Source: Sphingopyxis sp. Root154
GTDB lineage: Bacteria > Pseudomonadota > Alphaproteobacteria > Sphingomonadales > Sphingomonadaceae
Reading direction: 5' to 3'
Assembly: GCF_001427105.1 (NCBI RefSeq)
Contig: NZ_LMGI01000002.1
Coordinates: 973,025 to 1,037,024, forward strand
Length of the DNA stretch: 64,000 nt
This document shows, one piece after another, positions 8,970 to 17,614 of the stretch (within the stretch, counting starts at the first letter, position 1; each line of letters begins with the position of its first letter). The position numbers and the translations under genes were made by a program. The notes below the pieces were generated by a model. The model worked only from the letters and a program-made list of their open reading frames with translations. It ran no database searches and was not told the DNA's origin.

Positions 8970-9893
8970 ATGATGCGCAACTTCAATATGCACATGATCG
9001 GGAAAATGCTCCTGATCGCGTTGGCCTGTTGCCTTTGGCCGGCGTCGGTGCACGCGCAGCACTATCCGTGCAACGGTCCAGGACCGGGCGAACGGCTGGT
9101 CGGAATGGCCCCCGGCGGCCCCGGCGTCGCTCCTACGCCACTGTGCGAGCGCGTCGATAGTGGCGGCACACCCGCGCCGGCGCCGATGTCCGGCAACAGC
9201 TATGCAGCCATCGCCTGGCATGTCGACGCCGCCGATGTCTGGGTCGATGGCAATTACGTCGGCGCCAATAATGTTGCCGAGCAAGGCGCGCTCGATGCGT
9301 GCAACAGGGTAATGGGCGGGGGCTGCACATCGGCCGGCACATGGTGGAATTCGTCGATAGTGATCATCCGCGACCGAAGCGGATATTTCTATAAAGGTTG
9401 GGCCGGCGAGGGCGGAGCCGAACGCGATCAGGTGATGGCGGACTGTTCGTCAAAGCAGCTGCTGCCGTGCGAGGTTTTTGCGACCATTCGCGCCAGCACA
9501 AACCGGCGCTTCCCCGGCCCCGCGGTCCGTAAATCTTTCGCGGCGTCGGCTTGGGTCGTCGGGGGCGCCGACGACGGATATAATGCCAGGCTCTATGTCG
9601 CGAGTGGCCACCGCAGCGCCGATGCCGCGACCGCGGCGGCGATCAAGGCGTGCAGTGATGCAACCTTGCGTCCGTGCGAAACCAACGCGCTGTCCGGAAA
9701 CGGGTATATCCAGGCCTATCGCATCAGTGGCAGCGACGACGGCGCGACGGCCGAAACCACGGCCAAGCGTGCGCAGGCGGCGGCGCGGGCGAACTGCAAG
9801 AAGCGGGCGGGCACGGCCTGCGAACTTCAGGCGATGTTTGACAGCCGGAAGCCGGGGCTGTTCGTGCACGATTTCGCTGGCCAGGTGCGCTAG
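8970..9893 (+). CDS. Secreted protein with two DUF4189-like domains
   Basis: Several in-frame ATGs occur. The one at 8970 has AGG at a usable distance and gives a Sec signal peptide (MLLIALACCLWPASVHAQ, cleavage after AQ). The mature protein has two copies of the DUF4189 pattern, about residues 75-150 (SYAAIAWHVD...EQGALDACNRV...C) and 180-250 (SFAASAWVVG...AATAAAIKACSD...C). A C-terminal Ala/Arg-rich helix with a Cys pair follows. The even Cys spacing suggests disulfides in the periplasm. DUF4189 proteins have no established role. The upstream ATGs at 8898 and 8961 are less likely starts. Confidence 0.7.
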   Translation: MMRNFNMHMIGKMLLIALACCLWPASVHAQHYPCNGPGPGERLVGMAPGGPGVAPTPLCERVDSGGTPAPAPMSGNSYAAIAWHVDAADVWVDGNYVGANNVAEQGALDACNRVMGGGCTSAGTWWNSSIVIIRDRSGYFYKGWAGEGGAERDQVMADCSSKQLLPCEVFATIRASTNRRFPGPAVRKSFAASAWVVGGADDGYNARLYVASGHRSADAATAAAIKACSDATLRPCETNALSGNGYIQAYRISGSDDGATAETTAKRAQAAARANCKKRAGTACELQAMFDSRKPGLFVHDFAGQVR

Positions 9894-9950
9894 CGCCGCC
9901 GCGCGCCCGGCGCGGCGGCGCATCGATGACGAAGACAGCGGAGTTGCTCT

Positions 9951-10412
9951 ATGATTTGGAAACTCGCATCCCTCGCCGCCATCGCATTGGCTGGCTTGAC
10001 CGATACGTCAGGACGGATCCCGGAATCTGAGTCGGCCAGAGCACCTGACCGCATTTCCTATGCCGGCACCGGGAACGGCTGGACCGGCGGACGGACCGAA
10101 TGGTGGATCGATCGTTCAGGGCGCGGCGCTTACCGGACAACCATTCGCGTCGAGGCGGGCGGCACGTTCAATGCCGGACCGGAGGGCTTCGAACGCATTC
10201 GCGTGATATTGCAGCCGCTCGAGGACATGCGCGAATTACCTTGCGACGGGGCGGTCACAGATCAGGGAACGGGCGCGCTCAACTGGCGGGCCAGCGACCG
10301 TGAAACTTCGCTGCGCTTCGATTTCGGTTGCAACTTTCGTCATCCCGACGCGGCCCGGATGCGCCTGAGACAAGCAAGTGAGCTCGTGCAGCAGTGGGCG
10401 ACTGCGAAGTGA
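9951..10412 (+). CDS. Exported protein of unknown function
   Basis: The 153-aa product has a short N-terminal hydrophobic stretch (LASLAAIALAGLT) consistent with a signal peptide. The mature region holds TEWWIDRSGRGAYRTT and two Cys residues (ELPCDGA, DFGCNF), possibly a disulfide. I recognise no family. It follows the DUF4189 gene by 57 bp on the same strand, so the two may be co-transcribed exported proteins. Confidence 0.55.
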   Translation: MIWKLASLAAIALAGLTDTSGRIPESESARAPDRISYAGTGNGWTGGRTEWWIDRSGRGAYRTTIRVEAGGTFNAGPEGFERIRVILQPLEDMRELPCDGAVTDQGTGALNWRASDRETSLRFDFGCNFRHPDAARMRLRQASELVQQWATAK

Positions 10413-10875
10413 TCGAAGGAATCGTTTTAGGGCCACCCGACGAGGCGCTTCGCGCGATCGGCGCCGATGCCAGGCAGCGAGGCATGATCTGGCCGATTGC
10501 GGATTATCCGCTTTCATCGCCACAACCTCCAGAGCGGCCATCCCCTCGACAGCAATCTGCCCCGCCAAACCGGGATGACCAGAGCTGACAGCCTAAGCGG
10601 GCAATCGCATGCCCGCGTATGAATATCGATCTGTGGTCATATCTGAACGGCCGCCAGTCGGAGAGTTGGCGATGATCTTGAGCCTGTTCCGCTTCATTCC
10701 GTCCGACGCTGCCAAAATCAGGCACTTTCCGGGATTGCTCTCAAACAGAAGCCATCGAACACCGGCGCTTGCAGCGCTGCAAGATTGCCTCATAATATCA
10801 ATCTCAAAACGAGGCCCGCACTCCCCTGATTTACGCCGCAAGCTCTGCCAGACGCTCTGACGACGGACCATATCC
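10413..10875. other. Intergenic stretch with a doubtful small frame
   Basis: A frame from 10394 to 10588 reads VIEGIVLGPPDEALRAIGAD and has gene-like codon use, but it overlaps the previous gene and breaks down into Pro/Ser repeats; it may be a remnant. Another 83-codon frame at 10609-10860 shows no domain pattern. I see no promoter or terminator that I would defend. Confidence 0.4.
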
Positions 10876-12165
10876 ATGTTGATGCAAAGCAAATGCTCTC
10901 CAACCCCGCCGAAGGCCCGATTCAACCCGCGCCGCTTCCTTTTTCTGGCGGCGCTGTGGATGACGATAGGAGCATTTGTCGGCTTTATCGTCGCCGGCGC
11001 GAACGGGGTTGCGCCCGATTCATGGATACCGTTCGTGGTGATCGGATTCATCGCCGCAAGCTTCCTGTTCACCGGCGTGTTCGTGACGAGCATATCGCGC
11101 AATCTGAAACCGATGCTGGAGTCCGCACAGAGCGGCATCGCGAACCGGATTCTCGAATCGGCCGAGGGCGGAATTTCACCTGGCAGGCGCGTGTTGGCGC
11201 GCGTCGGCAAGCTTGAAGAGGCAGGGCTGACGGTTTCGAACTTCAATCATATGTTCATTTTCACGCTGACGGTGTTTCCGGAACATGACGCCCCCTACGA
11301 AACGGTAATCCGCCAGTTTATCACTATGGGAGAGCTTCCCAATTTCTACACCGGACGCTTTGTCGTGTTTGTCGAGGATCCGGAGAGCCCCGGCTATGGG
11401 CTCATCGACAAAGACCCGCCCGAGGAATGGCAGCAGAAAGCCGCCGAACCGCCCCCGGCCTACAAGACGCAGAAGGCCGAGATGTCATATCCCGATAAAG
11501 GCACGGGGTTTTTCGGCGGCGAACTCAGTCTGTCCGCCGGAATGTCGCCGTTGCGGTTAACCGCCAACTTGATCGCGACTTTGGTCTTCCTTGTGCTTGG
11601 TTTTTTGGCTCCTTTCGCCCTCGTGACGGGCGGGATCGAGACGGTGGCAACATTCGCGCAGGATTTGCCGAAAACGCTCACCGGGCGCGACGAAGGAAAT
11701 TTCGATAAGGAGAAGCTCCGCAAGGCATATGATCGTGCAATAGCCTATGCTGGCAACCGGCAAATCTATCGCATGAATATCTATAAGGACTATGTGAAGC
11801 TGACGATCGAAAATCCGTCCCAGGAAAATGCCTATGACGACATCACCATGCGCGGTGCAGTCGTGGATTCCCGGCCGGACGGGACCAGTTCTACAATCAA
11901 GCCCGAAGAAACCTTCCGCGTTTCCGACACGAATTTCGCGGCTCTCGAACATGCGCTGGGCGATGCGCTGATGCACGGCGACAAAAATCAGCTTTCCTAT
12001 ATCGGGTTCCGCAATCGATCGGCAATTTCGACGATAAGGATTGATGGCACATCCGGCATCACGATAGACGAGAGGAAATTCCTTGTTCTCACAGTTGGGT
12101 TTAACGGCGATTATGGATCGATCTCCCGAACATATGATGTCGCGACCGGACAGTTTTTGAATTAA
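10876..12165 (+). CDS. Multi-pass membrane protein of unknown function
   Basis: The 429-aa product has two N-terminal membrane helices (about residues 20-42 and 50-73), a soluble domain (about 75-225) and a third hydrophobic segment (about 228-253, LIATLVFLVLGFLAPFALV). A mixed alpha/beta C-terminal domain runs to the end with NRQIYRMNIYKDYVKLTIEN. No catalytic motif is apparent. The 120-aa gene that follows starts 14 bp after the stop, which suggests an operon. Codon use is somewhat less GC-biased than in core genes nearby. I do not recognise the family. Confidence 0.65.
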   Translation: MLMQSKCSPTPPKARFNPRRFLFLAALWMTIGAFVGFIVAGANGVAPDSWIPFVVIGFIAASFLFTGVFVTSISRNLKPMLESAQSGIANRILESAEGGISPGRRVLARVGKLEEAGLTVSNFNHMFIFTLTVFPEHDAPYETVIRQFITMGELPNFYTGRFVVFVEDPESPGYGLIDKDPPEEWQQKAAEPPPAYKTQKAEMSYPDKGTGFFGGELSLSAGMSPLRLTANLIATLVFLVLGFLAPFALVTGGIETVATFAQDLPKTLTGRDEGNFDKEKLRKAYDRAIAYAGNRQIYRMNIYKDYVKLTIENPSQENAYDDITMRGAVVDSRPDGTSSTIKPEETFRVSDTNFAALEHALGDALMHGDKNQLSYIGFRNRSAISTIRIDGTSGITIDERKFLVLTVGFNGDYGSISRTYDVATGQFLN

Positions 12166-12179
12166 ATCCGACAGTCATT

Positions 12180-12542
12180 ATGCCCTTGAAGATGCGCATG
12201 CGCGTCAGCATCGATCGTCATGTTGATGCCTCTGATACCGATGCCGACGGCATGCATGACTGGCACTATGAGTATGACGTCTATCGGTTCTCACAAGGCT
12301 GGAGAAGCTTCGTCGCTCGGGCGTATACGGAGGAACCGGAGAAAGCGGCATTCTTGTCGCGCGAAGTGAAGGTTTTTGGCTTTTACCGACATCGACTTCT
12401 CGGCTCCGCGGACCTCACATCATCGCTATTCGTAGCCGCGGTGGCGCATTTGCGCGCTCTCGGCGTGACCTCGTTCGATCGATTGACCAACACCGGCTAT
12501 GTGTCGATTGAAGATACAGATTTGGGCGGTGCGACCGAATAG
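12180..12542 (+). CDS. Small protein of unknown function downstream of the membrane protein
   Basis: The 120-aa soluble product has an acidic N-terminal part (DASDTDADGMHDWHYEYDVY) and a helical C-terminal part (SSLFVAAVAHLRALGVTSFDRLTN). It starts 14 bp after the membrane-protein gene and is probably its operon partner. There is no signal peptide and no family that I recognise. Small soluble partners of membrane proteins include adaptors and immunity proteins, but nothing in the sequence supports either role. Confidence 0.55.
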   Translation: MPLKMRMRVSIDRHVDASDTDADGMHDWHYEYDVYRFSQGWRSFVARAYTEEPEKAAFLSREVKVFGFYRHRLLGSADLTSSLFVAAVAHLRALGVTSFDRLTNTGYVSIEDTDLGGATE

Positions 12543-12918
12543 CTGCGGGGTCTTCGCCGGTCCAAGCTTTCAAGAATGACCCGGCCGCCGAGACGGTGGA
12601 GGCTGAATGACGATATCGGGCAGAGTTGGCAGGAGGCCCAGCGACAAGCTCTCAATGTAGGCGTTGTAGCTAAGCCAATCTAACGGGAGGTCCGCTTTCC
12701 GGTATTCGCGCCCAGAAGGGCCTATCCGCAAAACACTCCGTTGCGGACATTCCAGCTATATCGATCGCGCCAGCTTGCCCTACCGCTGGATCTGGCGGTC
12801 TGGAGACGGGTCGCTTCTGGCGGCGAATTACGAAAAGCAGACCTTGGACCACGCGTCAAAGCTGGCGATGGCGACGTCGCAGGACTGCGCTAGAAGCCGG
12901 ATGCAGTTTGAAGCGGAC
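12543..12918. other. Convergent intergenic region
   Basis: This region lies between a plus-strand gene and the 3' end of the AsmA-like gene. A plus-strand frame from about 12757 reads IDRASLPYRWIWRSGDGSLL before running antisense into the AsmA-like gene. It could be gene debris, but no start or domain supports it. No strong hairpin with a T-run was seen. Confidence 0.4.
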
Positions 12919-15105
12919 TCAAAAGATTCCGAGGAATTTCTTGCGTTGCTTCTTCTTTCCCTCCGCCGTCTGTTTGCCATCCTCGCCTTTCGCCGTCGTG
13001 CCCTTGCCAACATCGTCGCGCGCGTCGCCCCTGGTCGTCCGCTGGGCGCTGGCGCGGGCACCCGCGAGGACCGGGCCGCACTGCGCCGATTTCGCGTCGC
13101 CCGGATCGACAAAGGGAATGATCAGTGCCACCGGGGTTGCGACGATCGCCAGCCCGAGGCCGGCACCGGCCCTGCCGAGCAACTGGTCACTGATCGGGTC
13201 GATCCGGGGCGCTGCGAAATAGCCGCCGACTGCAACCGGCGACTGTCCCGAAAACAAGCTGAATTTTTTGCCATCGGCGCGCACTGCCATATCGATCGCT
13301 TCAGTCCGGAAGGAAAAGCCGCCGCGACCGACGACGACATTTTTCCTGGTGTCGATCAGGATCGGATCCGCTGCGCCGACGCCGTTCCGCACGGTGAAGG
13401 CGATCACCCCGCAATTGATCTCGACCGGCTTCTTCAGCTTGTCCTCGAACAATTTCTGCACAAAAGTGCCGACATCGAGTTCGGCGAGCTGGATATTGCG
13501 CGTCCAGAAACTGCCTTGCGGCAGGACAAAGGCGATCCGCCCGTTCGAACTCGCCAGCGACTGGCGCAGGCTGTCACCATGGCCGACCATCTGGATCCGC
13601 CCGCTGACCGTGCCGGTCGTTCCCGATTCCTCGACGCCAAACCGAGCGAGCAAAGTCCCTAGCCGCGTCGGCGACAGACGGATGTCATAAGCGGTGCGCA
13701 CGACGGCAGGTCGCGAATCGATCGAAATATCGCTCGCCACCTTGCCGCCCCCGAGCACGAAGGTCAGCGGCTTCATTTCCATCAGCCCGCGCTTCAGCGA
13801 CAGCGTAAGATCGACGTTGCTTACCGGGAAACTTTTCGCCCGCACCTGCGCGACCTTGTATCGCAAATCCGCGTCGAAGCGCTTGAGCGCATCGGCGCGC
13901 AGCGGTGAATCGGGCAGCACGCGTGGGCGACCGCCAACGGTCTTGATCGCCCCGCCCGTCCCCATCTTGTCGAGCCGGTCGACCTCGTATCCGATGAACG
14001 GTCCGGCATCGATGATATTGAGCGAGCGCGTCGTGAGGTCGGCCTTCAGATACACCCGCCCTTTGGGCTGGCTGACCGAGAGCGCACCCGCGAGGTCGCT
14101 GTCGCCGAAAACTCCCTTGATGCCGGTAAGCTTCCAGACCTTGTCCTCATAGGTCAGCGCCGACGTGACGCGGTACCGGCGCGTATCCGGGATCGCGACG
14201 CCCAGGAAATCGAACAACCGCGACAAATTACCTCCGCGCGCCTGCAGCGTGAGATCGGCACCTTCGAGTTCGGTCGGTCCGGGGAGCGTGCCGGCGACGT
14301 CCAGCGTGTTGCCGAGACCAATCGCATGGAGCGTCAGCTTGTTTTTGCCGCCCGCGATGGTTTCGTTCGGCGAAGCCAGTCCACCGGTCATCGTGAAGGG
14401 CTGCGCGTGCATGGTCCCGCGCCCCGAGAAACGGATCGTGTCATCGATCCGGCTTTCTGTCGCCTTTACCGTATCGAAGTCGATGTCGGCGAACAGCCGC
14501 AGCCGGGGGTCGCGATAGGTGAGCCCGCTTTTCGTCAATGCCGCGCGCTGGACCTGCGGCAGTTCGAGCGGCTCTGGCGGCTGGTTCGGGTCGCCGAAGG
14601 TCCAGCTGTTATGCTTGTTGTCGCTGTCCCATTCGAGCGCGACGTGCGCGCGATCGAGATCGGCGAAGCGGAGGATGCGGTCGCCGAAGATCAGCGGCAA
14701 GGTCGCGACCCGCGTGTCCACCTTCTTTGCCGTAAAGAACTGCTTCGCCTGCGCCCACTCGGGGTTCGCGATACTGATGTCCTCGGCGTATAATTTGACA
14801 TTGAACGGAGCCAAATAGAGCTGGAAATCGCCCCCGATGTCGACCTGGCGTTCGAGCTGTGACGTCGCGAACCGCTCGAACGGTCCCTTGAGAAAGCGGC
14901 CCTTGGTGATGAACAGGATCAGCCAGATCGCGAATAGGGTCAGGATAATGATGACCATCGTGCGGATTGCGATCCGCACCGGCTTTGGACGTCGTGAAAG
15001 CCACGCGGGTGTCCAGGTCGTCCGCGCCCAACGCCTGGGGCGTTCGGCCCAATGAGAGGTGGCGGGACTGGCCGCCAGGGCCGTCCGACCGGAGCGCTTG
15101 TCCAT
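12919..15105 (-). CDS. AsmA family inner-membrane protein
   Basis: With the ATG at 15105 the product is 728 aa. A longer form starting at 15177 is possible, since neither start has a good ribosome site (AAAGGAG lies about 20 bases before 15177). A basic N-terminus is followed by one membrane helix (MVIIILTLFAIWLILFI, about residues 50-68). The long periplasmic part opens with the AsmA pattern: FERFATSQLERQVDIGGDF and LYAEDISIANPEW. Its C-terminal AsmA_2-like region contains GTFVQKLFEDKLKKPVEINC. AsmA-like proteins are beta-taco lipid-transfer or outer-membrane-homeostasis factors. The extreme C-terminus is Lys-rich. Confidence 0.85.
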   Translation of the reverse strand: MDKRSGRTALAASPATSHWAERPRRWARTTWTPAWLSRRPKPVRIAIRTMVIIILTLFAIWLILFITKGRFLKGPFERFATSQLERQVDIGGDFQLYLAPFNVKLYAEDISIANPEWAQAKQFFTAKKVDTRVATLPLIFGDRILRFADLDRAHVALEWDSDNKHNSWTFGDPNQPPEPLELPQVQRAALTKSGLTYRDPRLRLFADIDFDTVKATESRIDDTIRFSGRGTMHAQPFTMTGGLASPNETIAGGKNKLTLHAIGLGNTLDVAGTLPGPTELEGADLTLQARGGNLSRLFDFLGVAIPDTRRYRVTSALTYEDKVWKLTGIKGVFGDSDLAGALSVSQPKGRVYLKADLTTRSLNIIDAGPFIGYEVDRLDKMGTGGAIKTVGGRPRVLPDSPLRADALKRFDADLRYKVAQVRAKSFPVSNVDLTLSLKRGLMEMKPLTFVLGGGKVASDISIDSRPAVVRTAYDIRLSPTRLGTLLARFGVEESGTTGTVSGRIQMVGHGDSLRQSLASSNGRIAFVLPQGSFWTRNIQLAELDVGTFVQKLFEDKLKKPVEINCGVIAFTVRNGVGAADPILIDTRKNVVVGRGGFSFRTEAIDMAVRADGKKFSLFSGQSPVAVGGYFAAPRIDPISDQLLGRAGAGLGLAIVATPVALIIPFVDPGDAKSAQCGPVLAGARASAQRTTRGDARDDVGKGTTAKGEDGKQTAEGKKKQRKKFLGIF

Positions 15106-15210
15106 AGACCACCAATCCGCCCCACGCCATAACGTTCCTTCCGGCGCCCGCCATCGCACGACGTGCCGCCCAATCATGCGGACGGATGGCGCAATACTCC
15201 TTTCAGGAGG

Positions 15211-15594
15211 CTAGGCGTTGGCGATCGATTTCAAAATGTCGTCGGTCGACTGGCTGGTGAGCGTCTTTGCGATCTCGCCGACCAGAACGGCACTCAAGGC
15301 CTTGTGATAGAGCTTGCGCATCTCGCCGAGCGTGCTGGGATCGGCGATCACAAGAAGCGACTTGATCTTGTTCGACAGCACTGCGGTGTTGAGCGCGGCT
15401 GCGACAGACGCGGCATGACCAGCTTCTTCGTTCTGGCGCGGGGTGTCACCCTGCCCGGCATTATGTGCAGCTTCATCGCTCGTTGGCAGGTCGACGGTGT
15501 TCAGGCTCGGCTCCTGTTCGGTGCCGCTGTTCCGAAACAGCTGAAACTGGGTGCCGTCGGCGACGGCGACATGAGAGCCGGTGGGAAGTTGCAT
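15211..15594 (-). CDS. Host attachment protein family (PF10116-like), short form
   Basis: The 127-aa product begins VAVADGTQFQLFRNSG, the nucleotide-like first strand of the family named after the Agrobacterium attachment gene region. It ends with the helix block KSLLVIADPSTLGEMRKLYH, TSQSTDDILKSI. Family members are usually about 140-150 aa and relate to the baeRF/archaeal release-factor-like fold; their biochemical role is not settled. Here the central acidic linker is short. It lies upstream of the AsmA-like gene on the same strand. Confidence 0.75.
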   Translation of the reverse strand: MQLPTGSHVAVADGTQFQLFRNSGTEQEPSLNTVDLPTSDEAAHNAGQGDTPRQNEEAGHAASVAAALNTAVLSNKIKSLLVIADPSTLGEMRKLYHKALSAVLVGEIAKTLTSQSTDDILKSIANA

Positions 15595-16056
15595 TGAAAT
15601 CTCCAGGGGAATGAGCGCGGTTGGTGCGCCGGGGGCCTCAGGATACGCGGGAGGACCCTTGGAGTTGCTTGCCGCTGCGGATGCGACGGAAAGTTTCTGT
15701 GAAAATCAGCCACCTACCGGATCAATTTTTCTCCGCAAAATCCACTTCGATCAAGCAGAAATACCCATGTAAAATTTCAAAAATAGATCGTAATTATTCG
15801 GGATATTTGGAAATATATTATCATCACGCGAATCTATTTCGGACCAAAATAACCAGTTTAATTTCAATTTGACTTATAAGCGATTTAGATATTTGAATAA
15901 TATTCTTGACGATTTCGATGCCTCATGCGATACGGTCATTGCTAACGTCGCCTGCGACGGAATTTTTACGCTACCGCGCTGATCTTCCCTTCTCACGCTT
16001 CCAGCCTCGCCTGCGCTTTTGCCGGCGGGTTTTGTTTTCGTGAAAGGAAACATCTC
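15595..16056. other. AT-rich leader and promoter region of the cold-shock gene
   Basis: The 462-base gap contains an AT-rich block at about 15720-15930, in sharp contrast to the surrounding GC-rich DNA, with runs such as ATATTTGGAAATATATTAT. From about 15940 the composition returns to normal, and a pyrimidine-rich stretch leads to AAAGGA before the csp start. Cold-shock genes often have long structured 5' leaders, which fits, but no specific cold-box motif was identified. No credible open frame is present. Confidence 0.5.
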
Positions 16057-16263
16057 ATGCCGATCGGCACCGTAAAATTTTTCAACTCGGACAAGGGTTA
16101 TGGCTTCATTGCGAATGAAGATGGCTCGGGCGACAGCTTCGTTCATGCCACCGCGGTCGAACGCGCAGGCATGTCGTCGCTCAACAAAGACCAGCGCCTG
16201 ACCTATGAACTTGAAACCGGCCGCGACGGAAAGATTTCCGCCGTAAACCTCGCGTCGGCCTGA
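16057..16263 (+). CDS. cspA: Cold-shock protein, CspA family
   Basis: The 68-aa product is one OB-fold cold-shock domain. It has the RNP1 motif KGYGFIA (residues 15-21) and the RNP2-like motif DSFVHATAV (28-36). Members bind single-stranded RNA or DNA and melt mRNA structure in the cytosol. AAAGGAAA precedes the ATG at good spacing. A long AT-rich leader lies upstream, as is common for cold-regulated csp genes. A short palindrome, CCGACCC-A-GGGTCGG, follows the stop at 16264-16278 and may help end the transcript. Confidence 0.95.
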   Translation: MPIGTVKFFNSDKGYGFIANEDGSGDSFVHATAVERAGMSSLNKDQRLTYELETGRDGKISAVNLASA

Positions 16264-16386
16264 CCGACCCAGGGTCGGCGGCGCAACGACCGGACCATCG
16301 GTTCCAGCTCAGGCGGGGAACCAACTTGGCCCGGTCGCGCACCGCCGACCCGACGACGATGTCGTCCCAACATAAAGAATTCACCG

Positions 16387-16530
16387 ATGTTACAAATCGC
16401 ACTTCATGCCGCCGCACCGTCGGCGCTCGACATCACGCCCCATCCGGGCGGGAGCAATTCGAACGGACGCCCTTTGCCGACCCTGTCGCGCGAAGAACTC
16501 CGTCGCCTCATCGCCGAGATGATCGACTAA
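16387..16530 (+). CDS. Tiny protein (47 aa) ending in an acidic/basic helix
   Basis: The frame ATG 16387 to TAA 16528-16530 encodes MLQIALHAAAPSALDITP... and ends LSREELRRLIAEMID, a well-formed amphipathic helix. The pattern is unlike random GC-rich sequence and similar short tails occur in small proteobacterial proteins. It lies 12 bp upstream of another small gene with a strong ribosome site, suggesting a two-gene unit downstream of the cold-shock gene. The ribosome site here is weak (AAAGAA). The function is unknown. Confidence 0.55.
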   Translation: MLQIALHAAAPSALDITPHPGGSNSNGRPLPTLSREELRRLIAEMID

Positions 16531-16548
16531 ACATTCAGGAGAATGCCC

Positions 16549-16731
16549 ATGTCCGCCGCTAGCGACTTTTATCTGAGCCAGGCCGAGAGCTGCATGGCGA
16601 CAGCCGATGCGACGGGACTGGTACAAGTCCGCGACCAGAGTTTGCGCGCGGCATCCGCATGGCAGGGTATGGCCGACCGCGTCATTCGTATGGAAGACGC
16701 TCGCGCCGAAAAGGCACGCGCCGCTTCCTGA
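16549..16731 (+). CDS. Small helical protein (60 aa)
   Basis: AGGAG at the correct distance favours the ATG at 16549 over the one at 16543. The product MSAASDFYLSQAESCMATAD... is predicted all-helical, with FYLSQAESC followed by VRDQSLRAASAWQGMADRV. This pattern recurs in small sphingomonad proteins that I recall only as hypothetical. It is paired with the 47-aa frame upstream. No membrane segment or catalytic motif is present. Confidence 0.65.
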   Translation: MSAASDFYLSQAESCMATADATGLVQVRDQSLRAASAWQGMADRVIRMEDARAEKARAAS

Positions 16732-16929
16732 ACCGCTGCCGTATAGCCGACCCGGCCCCGCCAGCGCGGCTTCCGGACTCGCGGTCCTGAATAATCGGCG
16801 CGCCGTCCTATGCGGGCGGGTGATCGAGATCTGCCCGTATTTTGCTTTGCCAATCGCAGCCTTCGGGGCTGCCATCCGTATTGCAGATGACACATCCACG
16901 CCCGGGATTTCTATCAAGGATTCAGACCA

Positions 16930-17517
16930 ATGGCTCAAGTTATCGCGCCGCGTAGCGGCACGGCGTTTGCGCTGCGCCAAGGCGAAATCTTGCGGGTGAT
17001 CGATCCGGAAGGTGGTCAGGTGAGCGACTTGCTCGCCTTCATGCAGGCCGACGTCCGCGAAGCCCTCTCGAACGGCCGGACGTTCGACTATGAGGAGACG
17101 ATCCAGCTCACGACCGGAAACCGGCTCTGGTCGAACCGATCAAACCCGATGCTCGAGATCGTTGAGGATAACGTCGGCACGCATGATTTTCTGCTAACGC
17201 CGTGCAGCGAGGCGACCTTCCGCCATTTCTACGCCGACAAGCCGGTACACCGCGGCTGCTTCGGCAATCTCGCCGAGGCGCTCGCCCCTTTCGGGATTGG
17301 CGAAGACGCGATACCCGTCGCCTTCAACATCTTCATGAACGTCCCGGTCGATGCGGCGGGAAAGCTCAAGGTTCTGCCCCCACCCACCGCGCCGGGGGAT
17401 TTTATCCGGCTACGCGCGCTGGGAGATCTGGTGATCGGCCTGACAGCCTGCTCGGCGTATGACAGCTGCGGCGGCAGCTTCAAGCCGATCCATTATGAGA
17501 TCGAGCGACAGACCTGA
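16930..17517 (+). CDS. DUF1989 / urea carboxylase-associated family protein
   Basis: The 195-aa product spans a full DUF1989 domain. Typical landmarks are the opening IAPRSGTAFALRQGEILRVIDPEGGQVSDL, the TIQLTTGNRLWSNRSNPML block, HDFLLTPCSEATFR and the closing TACSAYDSCGGSFKPI with its conserved Cys pair. Members occur beside urea carboxylase and guanidine- or arginine-related genes and probably bind a metal through Cys and His. The exact activity is unproven. AAGGA precedes the ATG. It is convergent with the phasin-like gene and lies 1.8 kb from the cyanophycin operon, so a nitrogen-metabolism role is reasonable. Confidence 0.85.
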   Translation: MAQVIAPRSGTAFALRQGEILRVIDPEGGQVSDLLAFMQADVREALSNGRTFDYEETIQLTTGNRLWSNRSNPMLEIVEDNVGTHDFLLTPCSEATFRHFYADKPVHRGCFGNLAEALAPFGIGEDAIPVAFNIFMNVPVDAAGKLKVLPPPTAPGDFIRLRALGDLVIGLTACSAYDSCGGSFKPIHYEIERQT

Positions 17518-17538
17518 CCGCGGCCCCGCCGCCGAGCC

Positions 17539-17554
17539 GGGCGATTTCTCGCCC
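17539..17554. terminator. Small hairpin between convergent genes
   Basis: A perfect 6-bp stem, GGGCGA-TTTC-TCGCCC, lies just after the DUF1989 stop and before the end of the convergent phasin-like gene. No T-tract follows, so it is a weak intrinsic terminator at best. Confidence 0.35.
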
Positions 17555-17614
17555 GATCCCGCTGGATGCGCCGCTGATGGAGGCAAGCTTGCAATCCGCC
17601 GCCGAAAATCCGGG

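Noticed and set aside
10593..11246. 217-codon minus-strand frame opposite the membrane protein
   Set aside because: It overlaps the membrane segments of the plus-strand gene and has no recognisable pattern or ribosome site.
16732..16929. Possible guanidine riboswitch before the DUF1989 gene
   Set aside because: The leader lacks the conserved sequence blocks of ykkC-type RNAs that I know, so there is no support.
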